Source of the DNA: Gonium pectorale
Lineage: Eukaryota > Chlorophyta > Chlorophyceae > Chlamydomonadales > Volvocaceae
Length of the DNA stretch: 29,054 nt
NCBI GenBank assembly: GCA_001584585.1
Contig: LSYV01000100.1
Span: 1 to 29,054, forward strand
Direction of reading: 5' to 3'
Below the pieces are notes generated by a model. That model made no database searches. It saw nothing but the letters and a program-made list of their open reading frames with translations, and was not told the DNA's origin. The position numbers were made by a program, and so were the translations under genes. Shown here in pieces: positions 19,842 to 29,054 of this stretch. Each line of letters begins with the position of its first letter. Position 1 is the stretch's first letter.

Positions 19842-22522
19842 GTTCAGAATGAGAGAGGAATAACGTGCAGCTCGTCAAGTGTTGGTCGGATTCGACAGTA
19901 TACTTCTTGGGTTTGCTGTGCGAGACGGTGGCTTGAACAGAAGACAGCATGCAGGGCAGCCAATAAGGTATCTGCGTCGGCAACGGCTGACGTGGATACA
20001 AGGTTCGACCCGTCTGCCTTCCTGCTCCCCCATTAGGCACGAAGGATCGACTCCGAATTTAAGAATATTGCCATTTACATGCAACCACCGCACACACAAA
20101 ACCACACACAGGTGCGTCTCCACCATATTGCCAGACACGATACTGATTGTGTGGTTCATGAATGCAAACCCTCAAGTTCCGCGAGAAGGCACACGCCCCG
20201 CTTGCCAAATCGCCCCTCCCTCTCAGGGTGGCTATTGCGCATCCGCGTGCCTCCACCACGGGGATGCCAAGGCCAACCTCGCCTATGGGAGTGCTAAATG
20301 CACAAGACACCACACGACCGCAAATAATGCACACTGAATGCACACTGGCGCCGCATAACGCACCTAAAGACGTTCGAAAAAGCATGCGCGGCTTGGGCAG
20401 GCGACGCCCTCCGCCCACGCGCACCCCACATGTCGCGTCAGAGTCCATTGTAGCGAATGCTGCAACCGCATACGGCCCGGCCTGACTGGACCGGCGGCAG
20501 CGGAGCAAGCCCGCTGCCGCCCTACAGCAACGATGATAAGCTCCCGACCACCACGGCTTCCGGTTGGGGCCACGCCACAAGGGTTCCTCCCTTACCCAGG
20601 TGCCACCAAGCAAACGCAAAAGCCCTGCCTTCGCTATGGAAGGGTTTCAGTGCAAACCAACTGCCACCGCCACCACACGCACATCCAGACCCGAATGACC
20701 CGACAACCTGCCGCCCCCGTCGCATCCTGATCGCTGCCCCCATCCTCCCGTACCACCATGCACGCCCTCCGACAGCGCAGGATCCACCAGAATCTACCGC
20801 TACTTTATCGTTACTTTGCCGATATTCTGCCGATAGCCATACGAGGTTTGGGAAGCACTTATTGGAAAGGATTGGCATCGCCCGGGCGCAACGTGACGCA
20901 CCGGACATGTAGGAGATGCCAACAAGGAACAGCCTCGGCGCAGGGAAAGGCGCAGATGCTTCGCACCACACCTCGGGAAAGAACGAACAGGATGAAGCTG
21001 CCCAACTAAGGGGCGGTTCTTATTGTAGCTCCTCATCCTACCAGTATCCTTGGTAGACGGGTTATTAGTGAAAGAGCAGACGTATTGCGCCGCCGCGCGC
21101 CTCCACGACGCCCAAAACGGAATCATTCCCGACCGACCAGCCACATCAGCAACGCTGTGGGGTAGCCGTTGCGATGTGTTTATGTGAAGTAGGCCTTCGC
21201 AAAACCACATGGAAGCCACAAGTATTCATGCACCTACCATTCATCAAATGGCGTGACAGAGGAAAGGGACACCGCTCATTCACTCCAACTGCCAATGGCC
21301 TGGCGCGGCGCTATTGTACTGCAATTCTAGCGCGTATGAAATGTCACCACAGGTTCCTACATGCACCATTCAGCACCGCATCGCTCAGAAGCGCCTGCCG
21401 CCCACGTAGCCGGCGTTTGAACAGAACCAGACCCTACCCGTCCACAACCGCAGGTTCAAATAGAGCCAACATCCGGGAAATACGAATCATACGTTGACAA
21501 GGCGACGCTCAAAGAAAGTTATCAAAGGCTTTATTTGGCGCAGTAAGCTGCTCGGTTGTGAATGGCGCGGGCGCTCGCAGCCGGCCGCTGCATCCGCGTC
21601 TGCGTCGCTGCCAGCTGGAACGTTGTGTGAGATGATGCTTCGGCGGGCCCTTCCACCACCTCACAGATCACTCCTCAGCCGTACACCGGCACCATGCACT
21701 GATCTTGACACCTTCCCCGGCCCAGCCTTTCGTACCGATATGGAGTATACGCGAGTCGCGGCAGACTGGCGGCAGCACTGCGGGGCGCAGCGACGTCTCG
21801 CCCGCGAGATGTGAGGGTGCACGAAACCTTAAAAACCCGTACCGCGACGCACCGCCCTCTCACGGGCTTTGCACCATGTGCGACGAGCGCTCGCCCGCGC
21901 GGGGCACACAAGAGGCCGCAACAAAATCGGCTCGGTATATGGGAAGGCGTATCAGCCCGTTGACACCAGTCCAGCCCTGTTTGCCATGAACATAACCAAA
22001 TGAGCACCAAATGAGCACTCAGCACCCGTCGCCGCCCCTCCAGACCCTCCCACATACTGCTCACGCCGTTAGCTCGAGCCGGCAATCCCAATCGCAGCGA
22101 CGGTTGCAAAGCGACACCTTGCAACAGGGCCACAGCGGGCTAACCGCTCGTTCGGCGGCCCCAAAGCGTGCAACCCTGCGCCGCTGGAGCCGCAACAACT
22201 CTTCAGATGCAGCTGCATTGCCCTCACATGGCATTCCTCACCAGAGCATAGCGGGTGCTCTATTCGTCGCGCCATCTTGCAGAAGCGCACCGCAGCGCCT
22301 GGCCCGGATCAGTCGCGTGATCGCAGCTGCCCTCGCAGACGAAGCGCGGCTCATACCCCTCGCGGCTGCACCCACAGCATAACCACAATCAGGGCCATGC
22401 AACCTTGTTATCGTTTCTGTCACTGCGAATCTGGCCTGTTGGCCTCGCCGTGAATCGGCGCCCAACCGAGCAAGACCCTGAACCGCCCGGTAGAGACACA
22501 CGAATCGGCCGGCCCGGCCCGG
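19842..22522. other. 2.7-kb stretch without a supportable gene
   Basis: The stretch lies upstream of the minus-strand small-protein gene and downstream of the minus-strand bZIP gene. Its GC content is visibly lower than the flanking exons. It has a short CA-rich microsatellite near 20089-20111. Several open frames of 100-190 codons exist (for example minus 20059-20619 and plus 20457-20912), but they show no family motif, no phase-consistent splice partners and no coding-like composition. No minus-strand TGTAA occurs between the bZIP stop (22523) and about 20073, so any bZIP 3' UTR using that signal would be unusually long, or another signal is used. Confidence 0.45.
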
Positions 22523-25157
22523 CTACAAGTCCTGTGGCACATACTCATCCAGTGAAAGAAAAAGGTCCTCAGTTAGGTCCTCAGGTCGCAGCTGCGCCAC
22601 GCCCGCAGCGCCCGCAGCGCCGATGCCGTTGCACTGCCAGCCGCCGGGGCCGCCTGCGGGCTGCAGGCTAAGGCCCGAGGCGGTGCCGCTGCGCTCGGGA
22701 AAGGGCAGAGGCCCGTTCCGGTTGTGCGGTGGTGCGCCGCCGCCGGACGTGTGGCCCAGCCCCAGCCCGCACTGCGCGTGCAGGCCGCTGCCGCTCCCGT
22801 GCAGCAGCGAGCTGGCAGAGTAGAAGGTCGCCGAGCCGCCCGCCGTCAGGCCGCCGCCGTACATAAGAGCGCCCAGGCCGCCGCCGTGCTGCTGCAGCGG
22901 AGCGGAGCGCATACTGTGCATAGCCCCCGGCTGAGCCTGTGCCTGGTGATGGGCAAATTGCTGTTGGTGCATTTGCATGAAGGGGTTGCTGTTGTAGCCC
23001 TGCAGCGCGGCCTGCTGCTGTTGCTGCTGCATCAGAAACTGCTGCTGTTGCTGCTGCTGCTGCTTGTGGGCGGCCATCATGCTGAAGGACACGTTCGCGG
23101 CCTGCTGCGCCATCAGCATGGCCTGCGGCTGCTGCAGCATGCTGCCGACTACTGGAAGTGGCCCCGCAATGTTGGCGCAGGCCGACACGCTAACCTGGCA
23201 CATGGCTGCCCCGCCGGCCTCGGCACCCTGGCCGGCGGTGAACTGCATCAGCTGCTGCTGCGGCGGCCCGTGGCCCGTCATGGGCTCAGAGTGCATGCCA
23301 CTGCCGCAGCGGGGCACCGCCAGCCCGCCGCCCGCGTCCACGCTGCCGCCGCAGGTCTGCAGGGTCAGCCGGCCGATGCTAATTTGCGGCGCCACGGCGC
23401 CGCAAACGCTTCCGCTGTACGGCAGTTGGCTGACGTGGGCGTTAGGCGCCGCATGGCTAGGCATGTTGCCGCTCCCGCAGTACTGCAGCTGGCTTACTGG
23501 GACCCCGCTGTTGGGGCCGCCGCCGTTGCTGGCGGCAATGCCGTCGGCGTTGCCCATCATGGGCAGTACGTTGAGCGGCGGCGCCACGTCCACGCCCATG
23601 TCCACGCCGGGACTGTGCGACTTGGTGGCCATCGGTGGGTTGGTGTTGTTGGGTGCGCTCGAGCCGATTTCGGAAGCGCCCGAACGGTCCTATAATGGAG
23701 ATGGCAAACAGCAACCCCAACGGGAGGAGAAAGGCGGAGTCACAATAGACAGATAGACGACTTGCCTGAGACATTACACCTTGGGTTGCATTGTTAGTGC
23801 GGCTCCGCATGAAACAATTGCCGACAGGTTTGAGGGACTCCCGATCCCGTGCATTACTCGACGAGCGAGTGTGCGCTACCCACACACTGGTCCGCGCCCC
23901 AGCGCTCGGCGCCTCGGCCCAACGCACCTGCGCGGACGCCACGGCGTGGTTGCGGCGCTTGTGGGCGTGGAGCAGCATTACCACCTCCTCCAGCGCCTGC
24001 TTCTGTTGCACCGTGTCCATGGGGCTGCTGCTGCGCAGCTGCGCGTGGCCGGCGCTCAGGAGACCAAGCTGGCCCGCGGAGCCGCTGTTGCAGCGGCCCG
24101 CCGAGTTGGGACCAGGCGCCACAAACGGCGACATCTCCTGGTCGCATGCCTGGCCGCCCATGCCTCCACAGGTTGCTGCTGCTGCAACGAAGCTGCTGTC
24201 CCCAAGCGTGGATGGCTGGAGGGCGACAGGCAGGTGCCGATCATTGCAACTGGGGACTGCGCTAGCGAGAGGCCCAGGGACCACTGCTGTACAGGACATC
24301 TGATTTGCTTATTCCTTGCATTGCCAAAAGAAGACTAACTTAGCTTGCGAAAACAGGAGTTCATTCGGACGCCACTCACCCTATGGGAGCGCTGCAGCTC
24401 GGCCCGCAGCTGAGCGTTCTCAGCCACGGCCGCCTCGTACTTGGCCGTCACCTCATAGATCTTCAACGTCATGGACTGGATGTGGTTCTGCAGCTTACTG
24501 ACGTGCGCCTTCAGCGCCGCGTTCTCCTCCTGAACGCCGACAACCGTCGACTCCATCTGCAGGACGAGGTACGGACGAGGGAAGAAGGATCGGGGATACG
24601 GCTTACAACTCGTGTGTGACGAGCGACGCTGCACGCCAGGGCCAGGCGCTGGCCCTGGCGCTGAGCAGCACGTGGTCGAGCTTCGACTTCAGCCCCGCTG
24701 CTTTTGAGTCTCATCTTGCCCATGACGATACGCACCTGCGTCATTTCCGCGAGCCGCCGTGCACGTACGCGCCGAGCCGACTCGCGATTGCGAAGGCGCC
24801 TGTGAGGGCATGAGGGCAGGCAACATGTCACAAGCACGGTATGCGACTTACTGCGACTTGAGCGAGGGCAGAAACCGGTAGGCTGTTTGGACCAGGGACC
24901 GCGTCAAGGCACTGAAGCAGCTGAGATTGCGCAAACTGTGTCGGGCACATGCATTTCGTATGTTCGTAAACCCAGCATCGTGCCCACCTAAGTGCCTTCC
25001 GCCGCTCTTCCGGCGGTAGGTGCTGAAGGGCCACAAGCTCCGTCTCGACGACATCGTGCTCATCGTCAGAGAGCGCATGGTCCTCGCCGCTGACAGCCTC
25101 ACAGGGGCCCGGGCCCATCACAGGGGAATCCTGCAGGCTGCCGTCGGCCTTCTGCAT
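22523..25157 (-). CDS. bZIP transcription factor with glutamine-rich C-terminus, 5 exons, about 649 aa
   Basis: Exons in transcript order: 25157-24988, 24799-24736, 24556-24380, 24299-23928, 23689-22523, all GT-AG and in frame (1950 nt). Joining exons 1 and 2 gives the basic region RRLRNRESARRVRARR. N61-x7-R69-x9 leads into a zipper with d positions M79, V86, L93, L100, M107, V114, A121 and L128: eight heptads, with exon 3 carrying all of them. Upstream are an acidic patch (SDDEHDVVETE) and LPPEERRKAL. Downstream are about 500 residues rich in Gly, Ala, Gln, Met and Pro, with two Gln runs near 470-490, repeats of VSQLxYxGS, and a conserved-looking acidic end LTEDLFLSLDEYVPQDL that may activate transcription. 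The nuclear role, DNA binding as a dimer, follows from the family. The start is the first in-frame ATG. An alternative is an upstream mini-exon ending in ATG|GTGAGA near 25545, spliced to the AG at 25155. Confidence 0.92.
22990..23066 (-). repeat. CAG/CAA microsatellite encoding polyglutamine in the bZIP tail
   Basis: The plus strand is dominated by CTG and TTG triplets here. On the minus strand they encode two glutamine runs separated by FLM, within the last exon of the bZIP gene. Mixed CAG/CAA codons suggest a selected or stabilised tract rather than a freshly expanded pure repeat. Confidence 0.85.
24634..24660. repeat. Perfect 12-bp inverted repeat with 3-nt loop in a bZIP intron
   Basis: CGCCAGGGCCAG (24634-24645), loop GCG, then the exact reverse complement (24649-24660). 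It lies in the second intron of the bZIP gene, between the basic-region exon (24799-24736) and the zipper exon (24556-24380). It would form a very stable GC-rich hairpin in the pre-mRNA. Confidence 0.85.
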
Positions 25158-26072
25158 ATAATACAATTCAAAGACGAGTGACGCCAGGGAATTCAGGTTT
25201 GGTTTCAAGTTTTTCTTGGTGGTTTGAAGGTGCGAACCGCAAGCTGAACTCGGTTAAGAGCACAGTCCAGCCTTTGCTGGTGCTGAGGGGTACATGCTAC
25301 CTAGCATACGCCCGCAAGTGGAAAAGGGCGCGGGCGCTCCGTGTAGTGTAATTTCAACTGACGGTGGCAAGCCGCGACCGCAACAACAAACTCTCTGGCC
25401 CGCTGTGTCAGTGCAGCACCAAGCGGCTCAGTTGGCTGCTGCAACAGTGTTAAGACGCAGACGCGGGTTGCCGACGTGAAGCGGAGCAGCAGCGCGCCTT
25501 AAGCCCACAAAAGCAACGTTGATGAGGAAGGGGAAAGCGTCTCACCATTATGCGATGCGGATGCAAGGCTGCGCCGTGCCCGCGAGCCAGCTTCGCCAAA
25601 ACGCCTGTATTGGGCCTGTCCACGAGACGGGGACAACACGCGCCGTTGTTCCTTGATGCTGCGTCGGCGCAGAGAGCGTGGCTGGCAGGCTCAGTAACTC
25701 ATAGCCGTCCCGGAAGTATTATGTCAGAAAGCGGTCAAGCGTTGCTGTAGTGCGTTTAGAAAGTCGTTCGATTCGTTTCGAACGTGCATACAAGTTTTCC
25801 AAAGCGAGTTGACACAACGAGATGGAGCGACCCTTTGCAGGGCCTTCCGTTGGTTCCGTACGAATCGTAACCGACCACGCCGAATCCGCGCCCCCCCCCC
25901 CACGGAGCCGTGCCACAACACCCTGTGGCAAGAAAAATTCAAAGCTGCAAATTGGGACTCATTCCGATGCCTATGGAGGTATGGTTGGACCCGCCGGCGG
26001 AGGACACGCGGGCATGCGACATGTCGTGACTGCCGCAGTACCCACATCCGCAACATGAAACACCCATCGGCC
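25158..26072. other. Gene-free stretch between the bZIP and NECAP genes
   Basis: Both flanking genes read on the minus strand, so this should hold the NECAP 3' UTR and the bZIP promoter and 5' UTR. No coding exon can be supported. A minus-strand ATG directly followed by a GTGAGA donor near 25545 could be a first bZIP mini-exon. No TGTAA is visible on the minus strand here. Confidence 0.4.
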
Positions 26073-28180
26073 CTAGTCAAACGTCGCCCAGTTGGACTGC
26101 CCCAACGCAGGCCCTGCACATCTCTGTCCCTGGTCAAATGAACACGCTTGGGGGTTCCTGCTCCCGTCGCCACCGCCGTTGCCGGGCGGAGCGTGCAGGA
26201 CCGTGCTCGCCTGGCGAGCTGAAGGTGGAGGCGCCAGCGCCTACAGCACAAGCATGGAGAAGAGCAAGCGCATGTCGATGCGACGGCATCTCTTGGTGTC
26301 TGCGCGCTGGCTCTCCCCCGCGCAATGCTCTGCAGCTAGAGCTTACATCCAAGCACTGAATGTGCATGTCAGTGAGACAAGCCTCGAAGGAATCAAATGG
26401 ATTGAAACGCACCCAGCAGACCTTGGGCAGGCAGTTGAACAAGCAGTTAACACTTAGTGCTCAAAACTGGCAGTTACCCCTTTCTCGCCATCTAGTAACC
26501 CTTGCTTACAGGGGAGACAGATGATAGTTGCACGAGTGGGGCCGGTTGTGGAGGCGGCGGGATACACGCCCCCACTGGCGACGTCCCTTGAGAAGGCGCC
26601 GCCATGGCTGCAGTAAGGAAGCCGCCCTTCCCTCCGGTCACACCCCCGGGCTTCTTGATTCCATTCATGTTGACCCTGTACGCCGGCCAAGAAATATGCA
26701 GTGAAGAGACGGGCGCTCAGTGTGGCACTGCTGCACGGGGGAGGGTCGCAGGGTCCTCGCAGGTCCAACCCTGGAAGAAAACCGTGCATCGAGCAGACAG
26801 CACGCCCTGATAGTCCACAAACATGTACCGAATCCTTCAAATACATCATCCAACGCACCTGAGCGTCTGACCCTCGTGCAGCCGCAGGTCCGCGGTGTGG
26901 CGGTACAGCAGATCCACCTCCGCCGCGGCGCTACTGGCAGCTGCCGGAGTGGCACCGGATGGCCCTGCAGCCCAGGCCCCAGGGCCGGCGGAGCCGCGGT
27001 CGCCCTGGTGCTGCTGCTGCGGGTGTTGGGTATGTTGTCGCTGAACAGAGGACGGACCCGACACCGAGGAAGACTCTGGTGGGGAGGTCCCGGCCGCCGG
27101 TGAGGCGGTCCGTGCATGCGTCGCCCGCTCCCGCGCCACCTGCTGCTCGTGCCTTACCTACACGCCAAGCAAGCAGCGGCAGTGGTGAGAGCAAGTTGGC
27201 ATAACTGGAGGAAGCCGGGCTCACTGTCAACGCCAGGCTGAAGTAACCCCATACCGCACTTCACAACATGATGTTGGCTGCTCCTCCATCGCACTAGTGC
27301 CATGGCATGTGTTGCCATCTTGCTAACCGCTTGACTCAAGGCCCCCAGCGTCCGGGTTTTCCCTGGTCTTTCCATGTTGCATTAATCCCTTCACCGGTCC
27401 CAGCGCTCCCCAGCCCACCAGCGCCTCGTGGAAGTCGAACGCGTCGCTCCGGTTGTCGAAGCCCATGCCCAGGAAGGCGTGCCGCCCTGTGGAGGAGTCC
27501 TCCACTCGAAGCACAAAGTAGCGTGACGAGTCTGCGACCCCCTCCACCGCAACGTTGCGCTGCCCGTACAGAACGGGGCACGAGGCGAAGAGGTCGCCGC
27601 TGAGGAGTGTGGGGCGTGATGAGGGGCGGGGGCGGCCTGACGTGAGAGTGTATGGGGCGCGATAGGATTGCGCTCCTGGCCGGGAGGGCCCGGACACGGG
27701 TGGGGCCAAGCCCGGCAACGCCGTACTGAGCGCCGCACACAACCCATCGCACTTATGATACCGACGTGGGTGCTCAGTGCCTCGACGAGCCTGCTGGCTG
27801 ATGCGCTGGACGGCGAGGGGATACGCCTGTGACATGCCTACGAACGTGTGTGCTTCGTGTATGCACGCCCTACACATGTTCGGAGCCCAATCATATCCTA
27901 GTACTCCTAGATGCAAGTCAAACATGTGCTCACGTGTGACGCGCTACTTGGGCGAGCGCGAGTGCCTGTCCGCGCCGTGTTCAGACCGTTACCTGCTAGG
28001 ATCCTCAATGCGCACTTCGCAGAGCTCTCCTTTCGACACGATTCGTAGACGCCCACTGAAGAGTTTGTCGCTGACCAGCCATTCTCCCGAGCGCCATCCC
28101 GAGGCCCCAGGGCGAGGGGGTATGCGATATACACTGACAGACCGGGCGATGTGCAGAGTCTGCTCCACGTCCTCTTCCAT
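26073..28180 (-). CDS. NECAP: NECAP family coat-associated endocytic adaptor, 5 exons, 333 aa
   Basis: Exons in transcript order: 28180-27993, 27599-27419, 27157-26859, 26675-26510, 26240-26073, all GT-AG and in frame (1002 nt). The PHear domain (DUF1681) is clear: [77 protein letters not shown] (about 13-122), then [14 protein letters not shown] (about 211-226). Family members bind AP-2/clathrin coats and help vesicle formation at the plasma membrane and trans-Golgi. A ~70-residue Ala/Gly/Gln-rich insert precedes DLRLHEGQ. The exon 4 frame reads on to a stop soon after SSVSP. Splicing at GTAAGC (26509) to the TAG acceptor before 26240 instead gives a Pro/Gly tail ending SNWATFD, matching the WxxF-type end of NECAPs that contacts adaptor ears. 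This model is preferred. The ATG start is close to the family N-terminus. Confidence 0.94.
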
Positions 28181-28235
28181 ACCGTAGGCCGGGACTGTCT
28201 TATTGCTGGAAGTTTCACGCCCTTGCGGTCTTCTC

Positions 28236-28245
28236 TATATATAAA
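28236..28245. promoter_or_regulatory. TATA-like element upstream of the NECAP gene
   Basis: TATATATAAA on the plus strand reads TTTATATATA on the minus strand, and lies 56-65 bp upstream of the NECAP ATG (28180). That spacing fits a minus-strand TATA box with a very short 5' UTR. The element is close to symmetric and could equally serve a plus-strand transcript that reaches the CAG|GTGAGT donor at 28315/28316. Confidence 0.45.
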
Positions 28246-28446
28246 GGCAATTCATGTCTAGCGTAAAGTGCACTTGCGAAGGCAAACCCTACAGAACCAT
28301 ATAGGCGTGTCTCAGGTGAGTAGTTCGCAGCGAGAGGCTTCTGTTGTAGTTATGACGACGGCAACCAGGACTTTGTGAATTGGCATTATTTTCCAGTCAT
28401 CGCCTGCGGGCGCGGCGCAGCTCCCCGGCTCGTCCGGCCAGCTTCC
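28246..28446 (+). other. Possible 5' leader with intron of a plus-strand transcript
   Basis: A strong donor CAG|GTGAGT occurs at 28315/28316 and a pyrimidine-preceded acceptor TTTTCCAG ends at 28396, defining an 81-nt intron. The only ATG in the upstream segment (28253) runs into a stop at 28302. A transcript here would therefore carry an untranslated, spliced leader. No expression evidence is available from sequence. Confidence 0.25.
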
Positions 28447-29028
28447 ATGTTGCGGATGCGGGCTTCTCCAAGTCAATACGACTTTGCATTCGCTTTTGCA
28501 CGTTCACAGAGGTTGCAGTTCGCTCAGCCCCGAATTTTCCCAGACGGACCAACGGGTCGGCCGCCTCCGGTTGGTCCGGTTGGCAGGTTGAGACGCCTCC
28601 GTCCTCTCCCGGGAGCCAACTGCCAGCTATCAGGTTATCCCTTCATAGAAGCCCTCGTGTTTTTGTGTCCACTTAGCTACCTTACACAACACGTGCCCTC
28701 CTCCCCAAGACACCTTCAGCCCCAGACGCACGCGTTGGTCACTGATTGCCACTGCATCACCGCCCTATTCCATCGACAGTCACCACCGGTCCTTCGGCGC
28801 TCAGCTACTGGGCTGGGAGTGCTTTGGTCTGCTTCTGCATGCCGCCATGTCAACATGCCCCTGACCGCTGCCGGCCACTTCGCCTCCTGACTCCGTGTTT
28901 CCTTTCGTCATTCCAGGTCTGTATACAGCCGGGGGGCGGGCTGGGCGCACGACGGTCTAGTAACCGCTGAGCGCCGTCGGACCGGTGACCGCGACATAAC
29001 AACACCGCAGCTCCACCTGGACAAGTAA
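28447..29028 (+). CDS. Weak candidate two-exon gene of unknown function, 83 aa
   Basis: ATG at 28447 (MLRMRASPSQYDFAF...) reads to a possible donor at 28586/28587 (GGCAG|GTTGAG). It joins in frame to an acceptor after TTCGTCATTCCAG at 28916, and ends at TAA 29026-29028. The arrangement follows the TATA-like element at 28236 and the leader intron. The protein is Arg/Pro-rich and matches no family I know. Frame agreement across one junction has a one-in-three chance of being accidental, and the gene may instead extend past the window. Confidence 0.2.
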
Positions 29029-29054
29029 CGGTTCACCAGGTGAAGTCCGACAAA

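Noticed and set aside
20059..20619. Minus-strand open frame of 186 codons in the gene-poor interval
   Set aside because: No family motif and no splice-consistent partners. The Cys/Trp/His-rich translation looks like non-coding sequence.
21440..21480. tRNA-like box B (GGTTCAAAT) near 21453
   Set aside because: No matching box A, anticodon arm or acceptor stem could be found upstream or downstream.
22724..23695. Plus-strand open frame of 323 codons
   Set aside because: Antisense shadow of the bZIP last exon. The Leu-rich runs are just the complement of the CAG tract.
24557..24735. HAC1/XBP1-like unconventional splicing of the bZIP intron because of its hairpin
   Set aside because: The intron has ordinary GTGCGT and CTGCAG ends, and the hairpin lacks the twin seven-base-loop arrangement used by IRE1.
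28397..28476. Cys-containing stretch QLPCCGCGLL as a possible zinc ribbon
   Set aside because: It has only one clustered set of cysteines, the frame runs into a stop soon after, and no ATG precedes it in the proposed transcript.

Overview
The window is nuclear DNA of a green alga, most likely a volvocine (the Chlamydomonas / Gonium / Volvox group). The evidence is GC-rich genes cut into many short exons with GTGNGT-type donors and (T/C)AG acceptors, Ala/Ser/Gly-rich linkers inside conserved proteins, long 3' flanks, and TGTAA poly(A)-type signals. There is no bacterial operon, CRISPR array, insertion sequence or tRNA that I can support. All gene models were built by hand by joining reading frames across splice sites with phase bookkeeping. 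Internal exons are solid where protein families confirm them; first exons and UTRs are less certain.

Layout. 1-471: a degenerate GC-rich tandem repeat. 482-1720: no gene, likely the 3' flank of the next gene, with a perfect hairpin at 561-585. 1721-7893 (minus): 13-exon gene for a DUF3754 / TMEM143-like membrane protein. 8216-16684 (plus): 15-exon gene for a protein of about 2051 residues with three cyclic-nucleotide-binding domains, the second split by an insert of about 525 residues. The first two genes are divergent, with about 320 bp between their proposed starts. 17405-18265 and 19117-19841 (both minus): two tandem paralogous genes for 83- and 59-residue hydrophilic proteins with identical intron positions. 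19842-22522: 2.7 kb without a supportable gene. 22523-25157 (minus): 5-exon bZIP transcription factor with a glutamine-rich tail. 26073-28180 (minus): 5-exon NECAP (adaptin-ear-binding coat-associated) protein ending in a WxxF-type motif. 28246-29054: only a weak plus-strand candidate.

The genes do not form an obvious pathway. They cover cyclic-nucleotide signalling, transcription, clathrin-coat biology, a membrane protein of unknown role and a small stress-protein-like family. The least ordinary items are the split-domain triple-CNBD protein, the tandem small hydrophilic proteins (one with a possible GC-AG intron), and the cryptic last exon of the NECAP gene that restores its WATF tail.
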